64,000 nucleotides of DNA from an uncultured Endomicrobiia bacterium. GTDB taxonomy: Bacteria; Elusimicrobiota; Endomicrobiia; Endomicrobiales; Endomicrobiaceae. Positions 23,791 through 31,843 of the stretch are shown here, one piece after another. Under the pieces are notes generated by a model that saw only the letters and a program-made list of their open reading frames with translations, was not told the origin of the DNA and ran no database searches. Both the position numbers and the translations under genes were made by a program. Positions within the stretch are counted from its first letter, which is position 1, and every line of letters starts with the position of its first letter. The stretch lies in contig CALHWY010000025.1 in the NCBI GenBank assembly GCA_938040055.1, forward strand, positions 62,001 to 126,000, read 5' to 3'.

Positions 23791-24423
23791 ATGCAAAATG
23801 AAATAATAATAGCCGGATTTGGAGGACAGGGCGTACTTTTGGCGGGAACGCTGCTTGCGCAGGCCGCCATAGAGCAGGGCCTTCACACGACATGGTTTCC
23901 CTCTTACGGCGCTGAAATGCGCGGAGGAACGGCCAATTCCACCGTTGTTATTTCCACGGATGAAATAGGTTCCCCTCTTGCGTTCAATCCGAACGCTTTG
24001 ATCGCTCTTAATGAACCTTCTTTGAACAAATTCATGCCGAGAATGTCCGCAAGTTCCGTAATTATAGCCAATTCGTCGATCATATCCCGGGATAAAGAAT
24101 ATAAGATCCCCCCCGTTTTCGTCCCGGTAACCGCTATAGCCGATAAAGAAATCGGAAACGTAAAAACCGCCAATTTGGTGGCTGTCGGAGCATTGATAAA
24201 AGCTCTCGAACTTTTTGCCGGCGGCAATTGCGGAAACAGTTCTCACGGACGAAGACAAAACGAAAAAGAAGAAGGAGACTTGTGTGGCCTTGAAGACACA
24301 AAAGTTCTCACCTTAAAAAGCGCTTTGACCGCGTGCGAAAAAGCTTTCTCTTCAAAGCCTGCATTGATTGAAATAAATAAAAAAGCAATTCAGGCCGGAT
24401 ACGGATTCATAAAGCAGTTATAA
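23791..24423 (+). CDS. 2-oxoacid:ferredoxin oxidoreductase, gamma subunit (KorC/VorC type)
   Basis: This is a 210-residue gamma-subunit fold. Its N-terminus IIIAGFGGQGVLLAGTLLAQAA is the family signature, followed by TWFPSYGAEMRGGTANSTVVIS. It completes the four-subunit enzyme. A hydrophilic insert rich in Gly, Asn, Lys and Glu (about residues 146-168, GGNCGNSSHGRRQNEKEEGDL) is longer than usual. An AAGGA site lies upstream. The stop is immediately followed by AGGAG and a 34-codon frame that leads into the acetyltransferase gene. Confidence 0.9.
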   Translation: MQNEIIIAGFGGQGVLLAGTLLAQAAIEQGLHTTWFPSYGAEMRGGTANSTVVISTDEIGSPLAFNPNALIALNEPSLNKFMPRMSASSVIIANSSIISRDKEYKIPPVFVPVTAIADKEIGNVKTANLVAVGALIKALELFAGGNCGNSSHGRRQNEKEEGDLCGLEDTKVLTLKSALTACEKAFSSKPALIEINKKAIQAGYGFIKQL

Positions 24424-24430
24424 GGAGACT

Positions 24431-24535
24431 ATGATGAAAATCAGGCCGGCAAAAGCGGCATTAATCCTCATCCCAGAACTCTGTAACAGGGAATCTTCTG
24501 CCAATATGTTTAAGAATAAAAAGGGGGCAATATGA
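24431..24535 (+). pseudogene. 34-codon frame duplicating the acetyltransferase N-terminus
   Basis: This small frame begins MMKIRPAKAA, has an AGGAG site formed at the gamma-subunit stop, and ends TGA overlapping the next ATG (ATGA). MKIRPAK is exactly the N-terminus of the downstream acetyltransferase (MKIRPAKVTD), while the remainder is unrelated. It looks like a partial tandem duplication whose body has been lost. If translated, it would couple the acetyltransferase to the operon. Too short for the usual gene callers. Confidence 0.55.
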
Positions 24536-24996
24536 AAATACGCCCTGCAAAAGTGACGGATGTAAAAGAAATACATAAAATCGTGGAATTTTACGCGGAG
24601 AATAAAGAGATGCTGCACAGGTCTCTGAATTCCATATATGAAAACATACAGGAATACGTAGTGGTGGAAAATGAAGAGGGCAAAGTCATAGCATGCGGGG
24701 CATTGCATGTTTCCTGGGAAGATCTGGCCGAAATAAAAGCGCTTGCGGTTTCCCCGAAATACAAAGGGCAGGGACTGGGAAGAAAAATAGTGCATAAACT
24801 GCAAAAAAACGCCGAAGAACTCGGAATAGCCAAAGTTTTCGCATTAAGTTTCAAACCGGAATTTTTTATAAAATTAGGCTACAAAGTCATACCTAAAGAA
24901 ACTTTGCCCCATAAAATATGGAGCGAATGCATAAACTGCCATCTTTTTCCGGACTGCGGCGAAGTGCCGCTGCTGATATCCTTAAAAAAAGACTGA
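24532..24996 (+). CDS. GNAT-family N-acetyltransferase (ArgA-like)
   Basis: This is a 154-residue acetyl-CoA-dependent acetyltransferase. The fold is visible from MKIRPAKVTDVKEIHKIV, through ALAVSPKYKGQGLGRKIVHKL (acetyl-CoA pyrophosphate loop QGLGRK, about residues 82-87), to FFIKLGYKVI. The C-terminal LPHKIWSECINCHLFPDCGEVPL, with three Cys, is typical of short stand-alone enzymes annotated as N-acetylglutamate synthase. Arginine biosynthesis is therefore a reasonable but unproven role. GGGGG precedes the ATG. Confidence 0.85.
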   Translation: MKIRPAKVTDVKEIHKIVEFYAENKEMLHRSLNSIYENIQEYVVVENEEGKVIACGALHVSWEDLAEIKALAVSPKYKGQGLGRKIVHKLQKNAEELGIAKVFALSFKPEFFIKLGYKVIPKETLPHKIWSECINCHLFPDCGEVPLLISLKKD

Positions 24997-25037
24997 CCCC
25001 GTAACAGCACGCAAAGAATTGCCAGCCGGGAGGCTTA

Positions 25038-25907
25038 ATGTTTTCGTTTATAAAGAAATGCTTTAAAGATCTGCATAATATTCCTTTATACTGCAAGAGC
25101 CTTAATTTTAAGGGTTTTCTGTTATTTTTAAAGCGTCCTTTTTATATAAGAAAATGCATCGTACACATGGGCGCCAAATTTACTTCCGACAACGGAAAAC
25201 TTATAATGACGCTTCAAAAATACAATACCGCTTTCAGCATAACCGGTTTCTGCAATATTAATGCCCTTGAAGAAATTTTCTACAGCCGGACATATAAGAT
25301 TAACAATGCCGGACGGGAATGTATTGTAATTGACATAGGGATGAACATAGGCGGCGCGTCGGTTTTTTTTGCCATGATGGATAATGTCAAAAAGGTATAC
25401 GGGTTCGAGCCTTTTAAAGAAACCTATGAGCAGGCGGTTTATAATCTTTCGATAAATAAGGAAGCCGGAGAAAAAGTAGTTCATTATAATTTCGGATTAT
25501 CCGACAAAGATGAAACGAAAAGCGTCCTGTTCAGCATAAACCAAAGCGGCTCCATGTCTACGGTCGGAGACGAAGATTATCTGCAATATGTAGACGTGGA
25601 TAAAAAACAAATGAGCACGGAGCGGATCAGCCTTAAACCCGCGGCGGAAGTTTTAAGCGGCATTATAGAAAAAGAAAACGGAAAGAAAATCATTATAAAA
25701 ATGGACTGCGAAGGCTCCGAATATGAGATTCTCGATTCATTGGACGCAAAAGGATTGCTGGACAAAATAGATTATATTCTTTTGGAGTGGCATTACAGAG
25801 GAGAAGAAAGAATTCTTGATATACTCAGGAAATATAATTTCGTATCATTTTCGAAATATCATTGCGGTTTTCTCGGTCTGATCAATGCGGCAAAAGCGCG
25901 CGAATAA
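25038..25907 (+). CDS. FkbM-family SAM-dependent methyltransferase (first copy)
   Basis: The 289-residue product has the FkbM methyltransferase pattern. The SAM-binding motif is VIDIGMNIGGASVFFA (about residues 97-112) and YGFEPFKETYEQA follows. KIIIKMDCEGSEYEIL (about 219-234) precedes a C-terminal LLEWHYRG. FkbM enzymes O-methylate sugars or polyketides; next to a polysaccharide locus, a sugar is likely. GGGAGG site 6 bases upstream. It is followed by a strong terminator, so it is separate from the rfb genes. Confidence 0.85.
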   Translation: MFSFIKKCFKDLHNIPLYCKSLNFKGFLLFLKRPFYIRKCIVHMGAKFTSDNGKLIMTLQKYNTAFSITGFCNINALEEIFYSRTYKINNAGRECIVIDIGMNIGGASVFFAMMDNVKKVYGFEPFKETYEQAVYNLSINKEAGEKVVHYNFGLSDKDETKSVLFSINQSGSMSTVGDEDYLQYVDVDKKQMSTERISLKPAAEVLSGIIEKENGKKIIIKMDCEGSEYEILDSLDAKGLLDKIDYILLEWHYRGEERILDILRKYNFVSFSKYHCGFLGLINAAKARE

Positions 25908-25990
25908 CAAAAGCCGTATTTGTATTGAAAAGAGGCTGCGCTTATAGCGTTTTTAAAGCAAAAATCTTTCAAAAATCATAATAAATTGAT

Positions 25991-26030
25991 AAAATAACGT
26001 TTATTTGGAAATAAGCGTTATTTTTGTTTT
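25991..26030 (+). terminator. Intrinsic terminator after the first FkbM gene
   Basis: AAATAACG...TTATTT pairs with AAATAA...CGTTATTT around a tiny GG loop, and TTTGTTTT follows. Confidence 0.8.
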
Positions 26031-26324
26031 ATTAATATGAACGCCATTTTCAGCGCAAAGTCATAAACGCGGCCGTTTGGGGCAAACAGTCAAATTGCCC
26101 TTTTATTTTCTTTAATATTTTTATGGCAATACGACTGATCTCGTATTTTACATTTCTTGCCGGAGCGGAAAAAGCGGGCGCGCTTATCGGGCTTTAGGAG
26201 CAGGAGTTCTTCCCGGTTCATAGCGTCCGGTATACATCGTTTTAGGCCTGATGATGATGCTTACCGGAGGCGGCAAAGTTACCGTCACTAAAAACATAGC
26301 AGATGAGTCTGCGAAGGACATTTT
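26031..26324 (+). other. Decayed coding DNA and 25-codon frame ahead of rfbF
   Basis: With the terminator, the whole gap is 25908-26324. One frame reads RPVYIVLGLMMMLTGGG and then runs open to a TGA overlapping the rfbF ATG. It is interrupted upstream by TAG and TAA codons, so it looks like the decayed end of a membrane-protein gene. The ATG at 26251 could still be used as a leader that couples rfbF translation. No other feature is recognisable. Confidence 0.4.
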
Positions 26325-27110
26325 ATGAAAGTCATAATTCTTGCCGGCGGATACGGAACCAGAATAAGCGAAGAAAGTTATTTAAAGCCTAAACCGATGA
26401 TCAAAATAGGCGATTTGCCTATGCTTGTGCATATAATGAAATATTATTCCGCTTTCGGCTTTAATGACTTCATAATATGCTGCGGATATAAAGGCTATGT
26501 TATAAAGGAATATTTTTCAAACTATTACCTTCACAATTCGGACATAACCTTTGATTTCTCAAATCACAATAAAATGACGGTTCATAATAATATAGCGGAA
26601 CCCTGGAAAGTAACTCTTGTAGATACGGGCTTTGATACTATGACGGGCGGAAGAATAAGAAGAATCAGGCACTATGTGGAAGGCGAACGCTTTATGATGA
26701 CATACGGAGACGGTTTATGCGATGTGGAGATTAATGAACTGCTGGAATTTCACAACCTGCATAAAAAAACCGCCACTTTAACGGCGATACAGCCCGGAGG
26801 ACGCTTCGGCGTCGTAAGCATTGACGAAAAGAATTCGGTTTTTTCTTTCAATGAAAAATCAAAGGAAGACGCGGGCTGGATAAACGGCGGCTTTATGGTT
26901 TTCGAACCTGAGATTTTTAATTATCTGACGGACGACTCCACTGTACTTGAAAAATATCCTCTTGAAAAACTTGCCGAAGAAAAACAGCTTGCGGCTTATA
27001 AGCATAAAGGTTTCTGGCAGTGCATGGACACGCAGAGAGATAAAACACTGCTGGAAAATTTATGGTCTAAGGGCGAAGCTCCCTGGAAAATATGGCAGGA
27101 ATGCTCATGA
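26325..27110 (+). CDS. rfbF: Glucose-1-phosphate cytidylyltransferase
   Basis: It makes CDP-glucose from CTP and glucose 1-phosphate, the entry step to CDP-3,6-dideoxyhexoses. The 261-residue product begins MKVIILAGGYGTRISEES, the nucleotide-binding signature with catalytic Arg. It continues with KPKPMIKIGDLPMLVHIMKYYS, the metal/sugar segment MTYGDGLCDV and WINGGFMVFEP. The length is standard. Its stop overlaps the start of rfbG (ATGA). It draws glucose 1-phosphate, a phosphoglucomutase product. Confidence 0.96.
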   Translation: MKVIILAGGYGTRISEESYLKPKPMIKIGDLPMLVHIMKYYSAFGFNDFIICCGYKGYVIKEYFSNYYLHNSDITFDFSNHNKMTVHNNIAEPWKVTLVDTGFDTMTGGRIRRIRHYVEGERFMMTYGDGLCDVEINELLEFHNLHKKTATLTAIQPGGRFGVVSIDEKNSVFSFNEKSKEDAGWINGGFMVFEPEIFNYLTDDSTVLEKYPLEKLAEEKQLAAYKHKGFWQCMDTQRDKTLLENLWSKGEAPWKIWQECS

Positions 27111-28162
27111 GAGAATTTTTCAAAAATAAAAAGATATTTATTACCGGGCATACCGGGTTTAAAGGGTCCTGGCTTTGTAAAATTCTTACGGAATACGGAG
27201 CCGAAATAACAGGCTATGCGCTTGCCCCGGAAGAATTAAGCCTTTATAAGATAAGCGGCATCGGTAACAGTATTAAAAACATTTATGCCGACATAAGAGA
27301 TTTGGAAAAACTTAAGAAAAGCGTCAGAGACGCCAAGCCCGACATAATAATACACATGGCCGCCCAGCCGCTTGTAAGAGACTCGTATAAAGATCCCGTC
27401 TATACTTATGAAACCAATGTCATGGGCACGGTAAACATTCTCGAGGCTTTAAGAGAATGCAAAACGGCCGGATCTTTTTTAAACGTTACGACGGACAAAG
27501 TCTACAGGAATATAGAATGCGAACGCGGTTACAAAGAAAACGACGAACTCAACGGCAGAGATCCCTATTCGAATTCAAAATCCTGTTCCGAACTTGTGAC
27601 CGAAAGCTATAAAAAATCATTTTTTGAAGGCTCGGACACGGCTGTTTCAACGGCGCGTTCCGGAAACGTCATAGGCGGAGGAGATTTCGCTTCCGACAGA
27701 ATAATTCCCGACTGTATAAGAGCTCTTCGGAACAGGCAGACGCTTACAATAAGAAATCCGGATTCTATAAGACCGTACCAGCACGTTATCGAAGCGCTGT
27801 TCGGCTATATCCTCATAATAAAAAAACAGTTCGGAGCCAAGAAATACGAAGGCGGTTATAATATAGGTCCGGATATAAGCGGCTGCATAAAAACGTCCGA
27901 GCTCGTCGATATGTTCTTCTCGCATTTTAAAAACGCCGTCCGGGAAGTCAAAAATAATAATGAGCCGCATGAAGCCCGTTTTTTAAGGCTGGATAACTCA
28001 AAAATCAAGCGGACTTTCGGCTGGAAGCCGGCGATACAAATTAAAAAAGCCGTCGACATGACTGCCGAATGGACCGAAGCTTTTCTTGAAAGCAAAAATT
28101 TCAACGAACTAATGGACAGACAGATAAAAGAATATTATGAATTAATCAGGGACATACTATGA
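27107..28162 (+). CDS. rfbG: CDP-glucose 4,6-dehydratase
   Basis: This is a short-chain dehydrogenase/reductase that converts CDP-glucose to CDP-4-keto-6-deoxyglucose. The 351-residue product has the NAD-binding GHTGFKGSWL (about residues 14-23) and HMAAQPLVRDSY. It also has the TTDKVY catalytic Thr-Asp-Lys block and the YxxxK pair in DPYSNSKSCSE. The frame opens five codons earlier, but ATG 27107 overlaps the rfbF stop as ATGA and gives the normal N-terminus, so it is chosen. The 3' end overlaps rfbH in the same way, giving a tightly coupled rfbFGH unit. Confidence 0.96.
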   Translation: MREFFKNKKIFITGHTGFKGSWLCKILTEYGAEITGYALAPEELSLYKISGIGNSIKNIYADIRDLEKLKKSVRDAKPDIIIHMAAQPLVRDSYKDPVYTYETNVMGTVNILEALRECKTAGSFLNVTTDKVYRNIECERGYKENDELNGRDPYSNSKSCSELVTESYKKSFFEGSDTAVSTARSGNVIGGGDFASDRIIPDCIRALRNRQTLTIRNPDSIRPYQHVIEALFGYILIIKKQFGAKKYEGGYNIGPDISGCIKTSELVDMFFSHFKNAVREVKNNNEPHEARFLRLDNSKIKRTFGWKPAIQIKKAVDMTAEWTEAFLESKNFNELMDRQIKEYYELIRDIL

Positions 28163-29487
28163 ACGAAAAAACCGCGCGCAAACAGATATTAGAACTTACA
28201 GGCAAGTATGCCGATAATTTTTTAAAGCGGAACAAATATAAAAACGGCGGCAGAATACCGTATGCCGGCAGGTTTTTTGACCGTGACGAGGTAAAAAATC
28301 TTGTTGACGCTTCTTTGGATTTTTGGCTTACGGCCGGGAGATACGCAAATGCGTTTGAAACGGAACTGACAAAATTCCTGAACGTAAAGCACGGTCTTTT
28401 CGTTAATTCGGGCTCTTCGGCAAATCTGCTTGCTTTTATGGCGTTGACATCCCCTCTTCTTAAACAAAGAGCGGTTAAAAGAGGCGATGAAGTGATTACC
28501 GTGGCGGCCGGTTTTCCCACGACAATAACCCCGATCTTACAGTACGGCGCCGTTCCCGTTTTTGTCGACGTAACCATTCCTCAATACAATATCAACGTAA
28601 AAGCTTTGAAAAAAGCTCTAAGCAAAAAAACCAAAGCCGTAATGATCGCGCATACTTTGGGAAATCCTTTTGATCTCAAGTCGGTCAAGGAGTTTTGCAA
28701 AAAAAATAATTTATGGCTTATAGAAGATAACTGCGACGCGCTCGGTTCGCAGTACGAACTTGACGGCAAACGGCATTATACGGGAACGGTCGGAGACATA
28801 GGCACTTCAAGTTTTTACCCCCCTCACCACATGACGACCGGCGAAGGCGGAGCGGTTTACACCGATAATCCCATATTGCACAAAATAATGCTCTCTCTCA
28901 GGGACTGGGGCAGGGATTGCTCGTGCCCTTCGGGAAAAGACAATTTATGCGGCCGCCGTTTTGACGGACAGTTCGGGCTTTTGCCTAAAGGATACGACCA
29001 TAAATACGTATACTCTCATTTCGGATACAATCTTAAAGCTACTGACATGCAGGCGGCTATCGGATGCGCGCAGCTGAAAAAACTGCCCGCTTTCATAGAG
29101 AAACGCCGCAAAAACTTCGACTGTCTTTACGACAGCCTCAAAAGCCTTACGGATAAGCTTATTCTTCCGCAAAAAACCGAAAGGTCAAATCCAAGCTGGT
29201 TCGGTTTTGCGATTACGGTAAAAGAGGGCGCAGGAATAAAAAGAGAAACTATCGTCAATCATCTTGAAAAAAACGGCATACAGACAAGAATGCTGTTTGC
29301 CGGCAACTTAATAAAGCATCCCTGCTTCGATTTTATAAGAAAAGACGGAAAAGCTTACCGCATTTCCGGAGATTTAAAAAACACGGATTATATTACAAAC
29401 AATACTTTCTGGATAGGCGTATACCCGGGAATGACGAAAGAAATGCTTAAGTTTGCGGCGGATAAAATAAAAGAAGCGGTAATCTGA
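28159..29487 (+). CDS. rfbH: CDP-4-keto-6-deoxy-D-glucose 3-dehydrase (E1)
   Basis: This PMP- and [2Fe-2S]-dependent enzyme removes the C3 hydroxyl in 3,6-dideoxyhexose synthesis. The 442-residue product keeps the diagnostic change of the aminotransferase fold: His replaces the usual PLP-binding Lys in SFYPPHHMTTGEGG (around residue 220). It also keeps the Cys cluster of the iron-sulfur site in RDCSCPSGKDNLCGRR (about 253-268). Its reductase partner (RfbI/E3) is not in this window, so another flavoprotein must supply electrons. The start overlaps the rfbG stop (ATGA). Confidence 0.95.
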   Translation: MNEKTARKQILELTGKYADNFLKRNKYKNGGRIPYAGRFFDRDEVKNLVDASLDFWLTAGRYANAFETELTKFLNVKHGLFVNSGSSANLLAFMALTSPLLKQRAVKRGDEVITVAAGFPTTITPILQYGAVPVFVDVTIPQYNINVKALKKALSKKTKAVMIAHTLGNPFDLKSVKEFCKKNNLWLIEDNCDALGSQYELDGKRHYTGTVGDIGTSSFYPPHHMTTGEGGAVYTDNPILHKIMLSLRDWGRDCSCPSGKDNLCGRRFDGQFGLLPKGYDHKYVYSHFGYNLKATDMQAAIGCAQLKKLPAFIEKRRKNFDCLYDSLKSLTDKLILPQKTERSNPSWFGFAITVKEGAGIKRETIVNHLEKNGIQTRMLFAGNLIKHPCFDFIRKDGKAYRISGDLKNTDYITNNTFWIGVYPGMTKEMLKFAADKIKEAVI

Positions 29488-29494
29488 ACATTTT

Positions 29495-30022
29495 ATGAAA
29501 TTTACAGAACTTGACATCAAAGGCGTCTTTTTGATTGAAACCGAAGAATTTGCCGACGAAAGGGGCACTTTCGCCAGACAGTTCTGCAAAAAAGAAATGG
29601 CGGCGCGCGGCATTGATTTCGACGTCAAACAATGCAATATATCCAAAAATCATAAAGCCGGAGTTTTACGAGGACTGCACTACCAGAAAGAGCCTTATTT
29701 GGAAAAGAAAATAGTTTCCTGCCTGAAGGGCTCCTGTTTTGACGTCGTGGTCGATTTAAGAAAAGATTCCGCTACCTATCTCAAATGGATATCCGTCGAA
29801 CTGTCGGAAAGCGGCAATAAAATGGTCTATATCCCCGAGTCCTGCGCGCACGGTTTTCAAACTCTTGAAAACGATACGGTCATTTATTACCAGCTCGGAG
29901 AGTTTTACTCCCCCCGGCATTACGGCGGGATAAGATGGGACGACCCGAAAGTAAATGTAAAATGGCCGGAATGTCAAAACAGAATAATGAACGAAAGAGA
30001 TACAAATTATGAGTTCCTTTAA
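29495..30022 (+). CDS. RfbC-like sugar-nucleotide 3,5-epimerase
   Basis: The 175-residue cupin-fold epimerase has GVFLIETEEFADERG, QCNISKNHKAGVLRGLHYQ with catalytic His, and the VVVDLRKDS segment. PESCAHGFQTLENDTVIYYQ then carries the second conserved His. Stand-alone members normally act on dTDP-4-keto-6-deoxyglucose (RfbC/RmlC). Here there is no rmlA, B or D, and the gene directly follows rfbFGH. It probably acts on the CDP-linked 4-keto-3,6-dideoxy sugar, as AscE does in CDP-ascarylose synthesis. That substrate is inferred from context. It overlaps the next gene by 14 bases. Confidence 0.85.
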   Translation: MKFTELDIKGVFLIETEEFADERGTFARQFCKKEMAARGIDFDVKQCNISKNHKAGVLRGLHYQKEPYLEKKIVSCLKGSCFDVVVDLRKDSATYLKWISVELSESGNKMVYIPESCAHGFQTLENDTVIYYQLGEFYSPRHYGGIRWDDPKVNVKWPECQNRIMNERDTNYEFL

Positions 30023-30920
30023 AAAAGTCGTATTAACAGGCGCGTCCGGACTTATAGGCAAAGAGTCCGTCGAACCGCTGCAAAAATCGGGATTTGAAAT
30101 TTACGCTCTGACAATAGATAAAGAAAACCCCGACATCGGAATAAACTGGGTGCCGTGCGATTTATTTGACGCGCAAAATCTCAAAAACGTTTTTGCTGAA
30201 ATCAAACCTTCGCACCTGCTTAATTTCGCATGGGTAACCACCGGAGATTATCTGACTTCAAATATAAATTTCGATTTCCTGGCGGCGGGGCTTAATCTTC
30301 TTAAATATTTTAAAGAAAACGGCGGCGAAAGAGCCGTTTTTGCCGGAACGTGCTTCGAATATAAGTTTAAAAATTCTCCGTTAAAAGAAACGGACGAAAC
30401 CTCCCCGGAAACCGTTTACGCCAAATGCAAAAACAGTTTAAGAGAACTCGCGCAGCTTTACTGCGCGCAAAACGGCATAAGTTTCGGCTGGGGCAGGATA
30501 TTTTATGTCTTAGGTCACGGCGAGAACGAAAAAAGGCTTACCGCGCACATAATAAACTCTTTAAAAAAAAATAAAAAAGTGATCATTAATAACGGGACGT
30601 TAATACGGGATTATATGTACTCTAAAGACATCGCCGGCGCTTTCGTGAAGTTTTTAGACGGAAAAACGGAAGGGATTGTTAATATATGCACCGGCAAAGG
30701 CATAACTCTTAAAGATTACGCGACGATGATAGCGGCGAAGATCGGCCGCGAGGAACTGGTCGCGGCATTGTCCGAAACTTCAGCGCAGCCTCCTGTAATC
30801 ATAGGAGACAATACCAGACTGAAAAATGAAGTCGCATATCAAACCGCATTTTCTACGGAAGAAGCAATCGGCAATATTTTAAACGACAGGACGCAAGTAA
30901 TTTGCGGACGGCGTTTATGA
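30009..30920 (+). CDS. NAD-dependent epimerase/reductase, probable last step of the CDP-dideoxyhexose pathway
   Basis: This 303-residue SDR protein has the Rossmann motif TGASGLIG (about residues 11-18). AGTCFEYKF is in place of the catalytic Thr/Ser block and a YxxxK pair lies in VYAKCKNSL. A C-terminal substrate domain carries RDYMYSKDIAGAFV. In loci with rfbFGH this position is held by abequose, paratose or ascarylose synthases, which reduce the 4-keto group. The preceding epimerase favours an ascarylose-type L-sugar (AscF-like). Product identity is inferred. Confidence 0.8.
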   Translation: MSSFKKVVLTGASGLIGKESVEPLQKSGFEIYALTIDKENPDIGINWVPCDLFDAQNLKNVFAEIKPSHLLNFAWVTTGDYLTSNINFDFLAAGLNLLKYFKENGGERAVFAGTCFEYKFKNSPLKETDETSPETVYAKCKNSLRELAQLYCAQNGISFGWGRIFYVLGHGENEKRLTAHIINSLKKNKKVIINNGTLIRDYMYSKDIAGAFVKFLDGKTEGIVNICTGKGITLKDYATMIAAKIGREELVAALSETSAQPPVIIGDNTRLKNEVAYQTAFSTEEAIGNILNDRTQVICGRRL

Positions 30921-30958
30921 TTTTTCCGGCCGTTAAATATCCGTGAGGAACCGTATAT

Positions 30959-31843
30959 ATGACATTTAAAAATAATGATTCTGCAAAATATATAACTCTT
31001 TTTTGCGTCTATCACAAAGAGTCCGCTTTATTTCAATCCGACGCCGTTAAGCCCATACGGTCCGGCGGCGCGCGGGCAAAAACGTCCATTGGTTTTTTAA
31101 GGGACGATACGGAAGATAATATTTCGGAAAAAAACACGATTTACGGAGAGTTAACCGCCAATTACTGGGTGTGGAAAAATTATCTGAAACGCTTCCCCGA
31201 ACTGCAGTATGTAGGTTTTTGCCACTACAGGCGCTTTCTGGGATTTAAAAAACCTCCCGGCAAAGGCAATGCTTTTAGCAGCATGAGGTTTTTTGCGCAA
31301 TTCTTATTAAACTTTAAAAAAAGATATTCCCAGGAAAATATCCTTAAATATATTTCGGGCTATGACGTGATATTGCCGGGATTAACTCATTTTTCCACAT
31401 CCGTTTACGATCAATATTTAGAGTATCACCGCAAAGAAGATTTGGACAATATGATTAAAACGGTTAAAACCCATTATCCAGAGTATGAAAAATCGTTAAA
31501 CGCCGTGCTTGGCGGCAAAAGCATTTATGCCTGCCTTAATTACGTTATGAAAAAACATTTGTTCGAAGAATGGATGGCTTTTGTGTTCGGCGTGACGGAA
31601 AAACTTGAAAAGATTTCGGACTGGAATATGTTTTTAAATGAAAATGAAGCAAAAAAACACAGATACGCGGCTTTTCTCGCCGAACGGCTGTTTAAAGTGT
31701 GGCTTGATTTTAAGATGACAAGTGAAAATATAAAAGTGCTTGAAAGAAAAAGCTATACTCTTATAAGCCCCTCAATCGGAGGCGCATTAAATCATTTCGG
31801 CGGACGCTTTAATAAAATATGCAAAATTTTAAAGATTTCTTAA
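30959..31843 (+). CDS. DUF4422 putative glycosyltransferase
   Basis: The 294-residue product fits the DUF4422 family: LFCVYHKESALF near the start, then DDTEDNISEKNTIYGELTANYWVWKN and YVGFCHYRRF. These proteins occur in capsule and O-antigen loci and are regarded as glycosyltransferases, without much biochemical proof. There is no membrane segment. The 3' end overlaps the flippase gene by 25 bases, so the two are co-transcribed. Donor and acceptor are unknown. Confidence 0.8.
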   Translation: MTFKNNDSAKYITLFCVYHKESALFQSDAVKPIRSGGARAKTSIGFLRDDTEDNISEKNTIYGELTANYWVWKNYLKRFPELQYVGFCHYRRFLGFKKPPGKGNAFSSMRFFAQFLLNFKKRYSQENILKYISGYDVILPGLTHFSTSVYDQYLEYHRKEDLDNMIKTVKTHYPEYEKSLNAVLGGKSIYACLNYVMKKHLFEEWMAFVFGVTEKLEKISDWNMFLNENEAKKHRYAAFLAERLFKVWLDFKMTSENIKVLERKSYTLISPSIGGALNHFGGRFNKICKILKIS

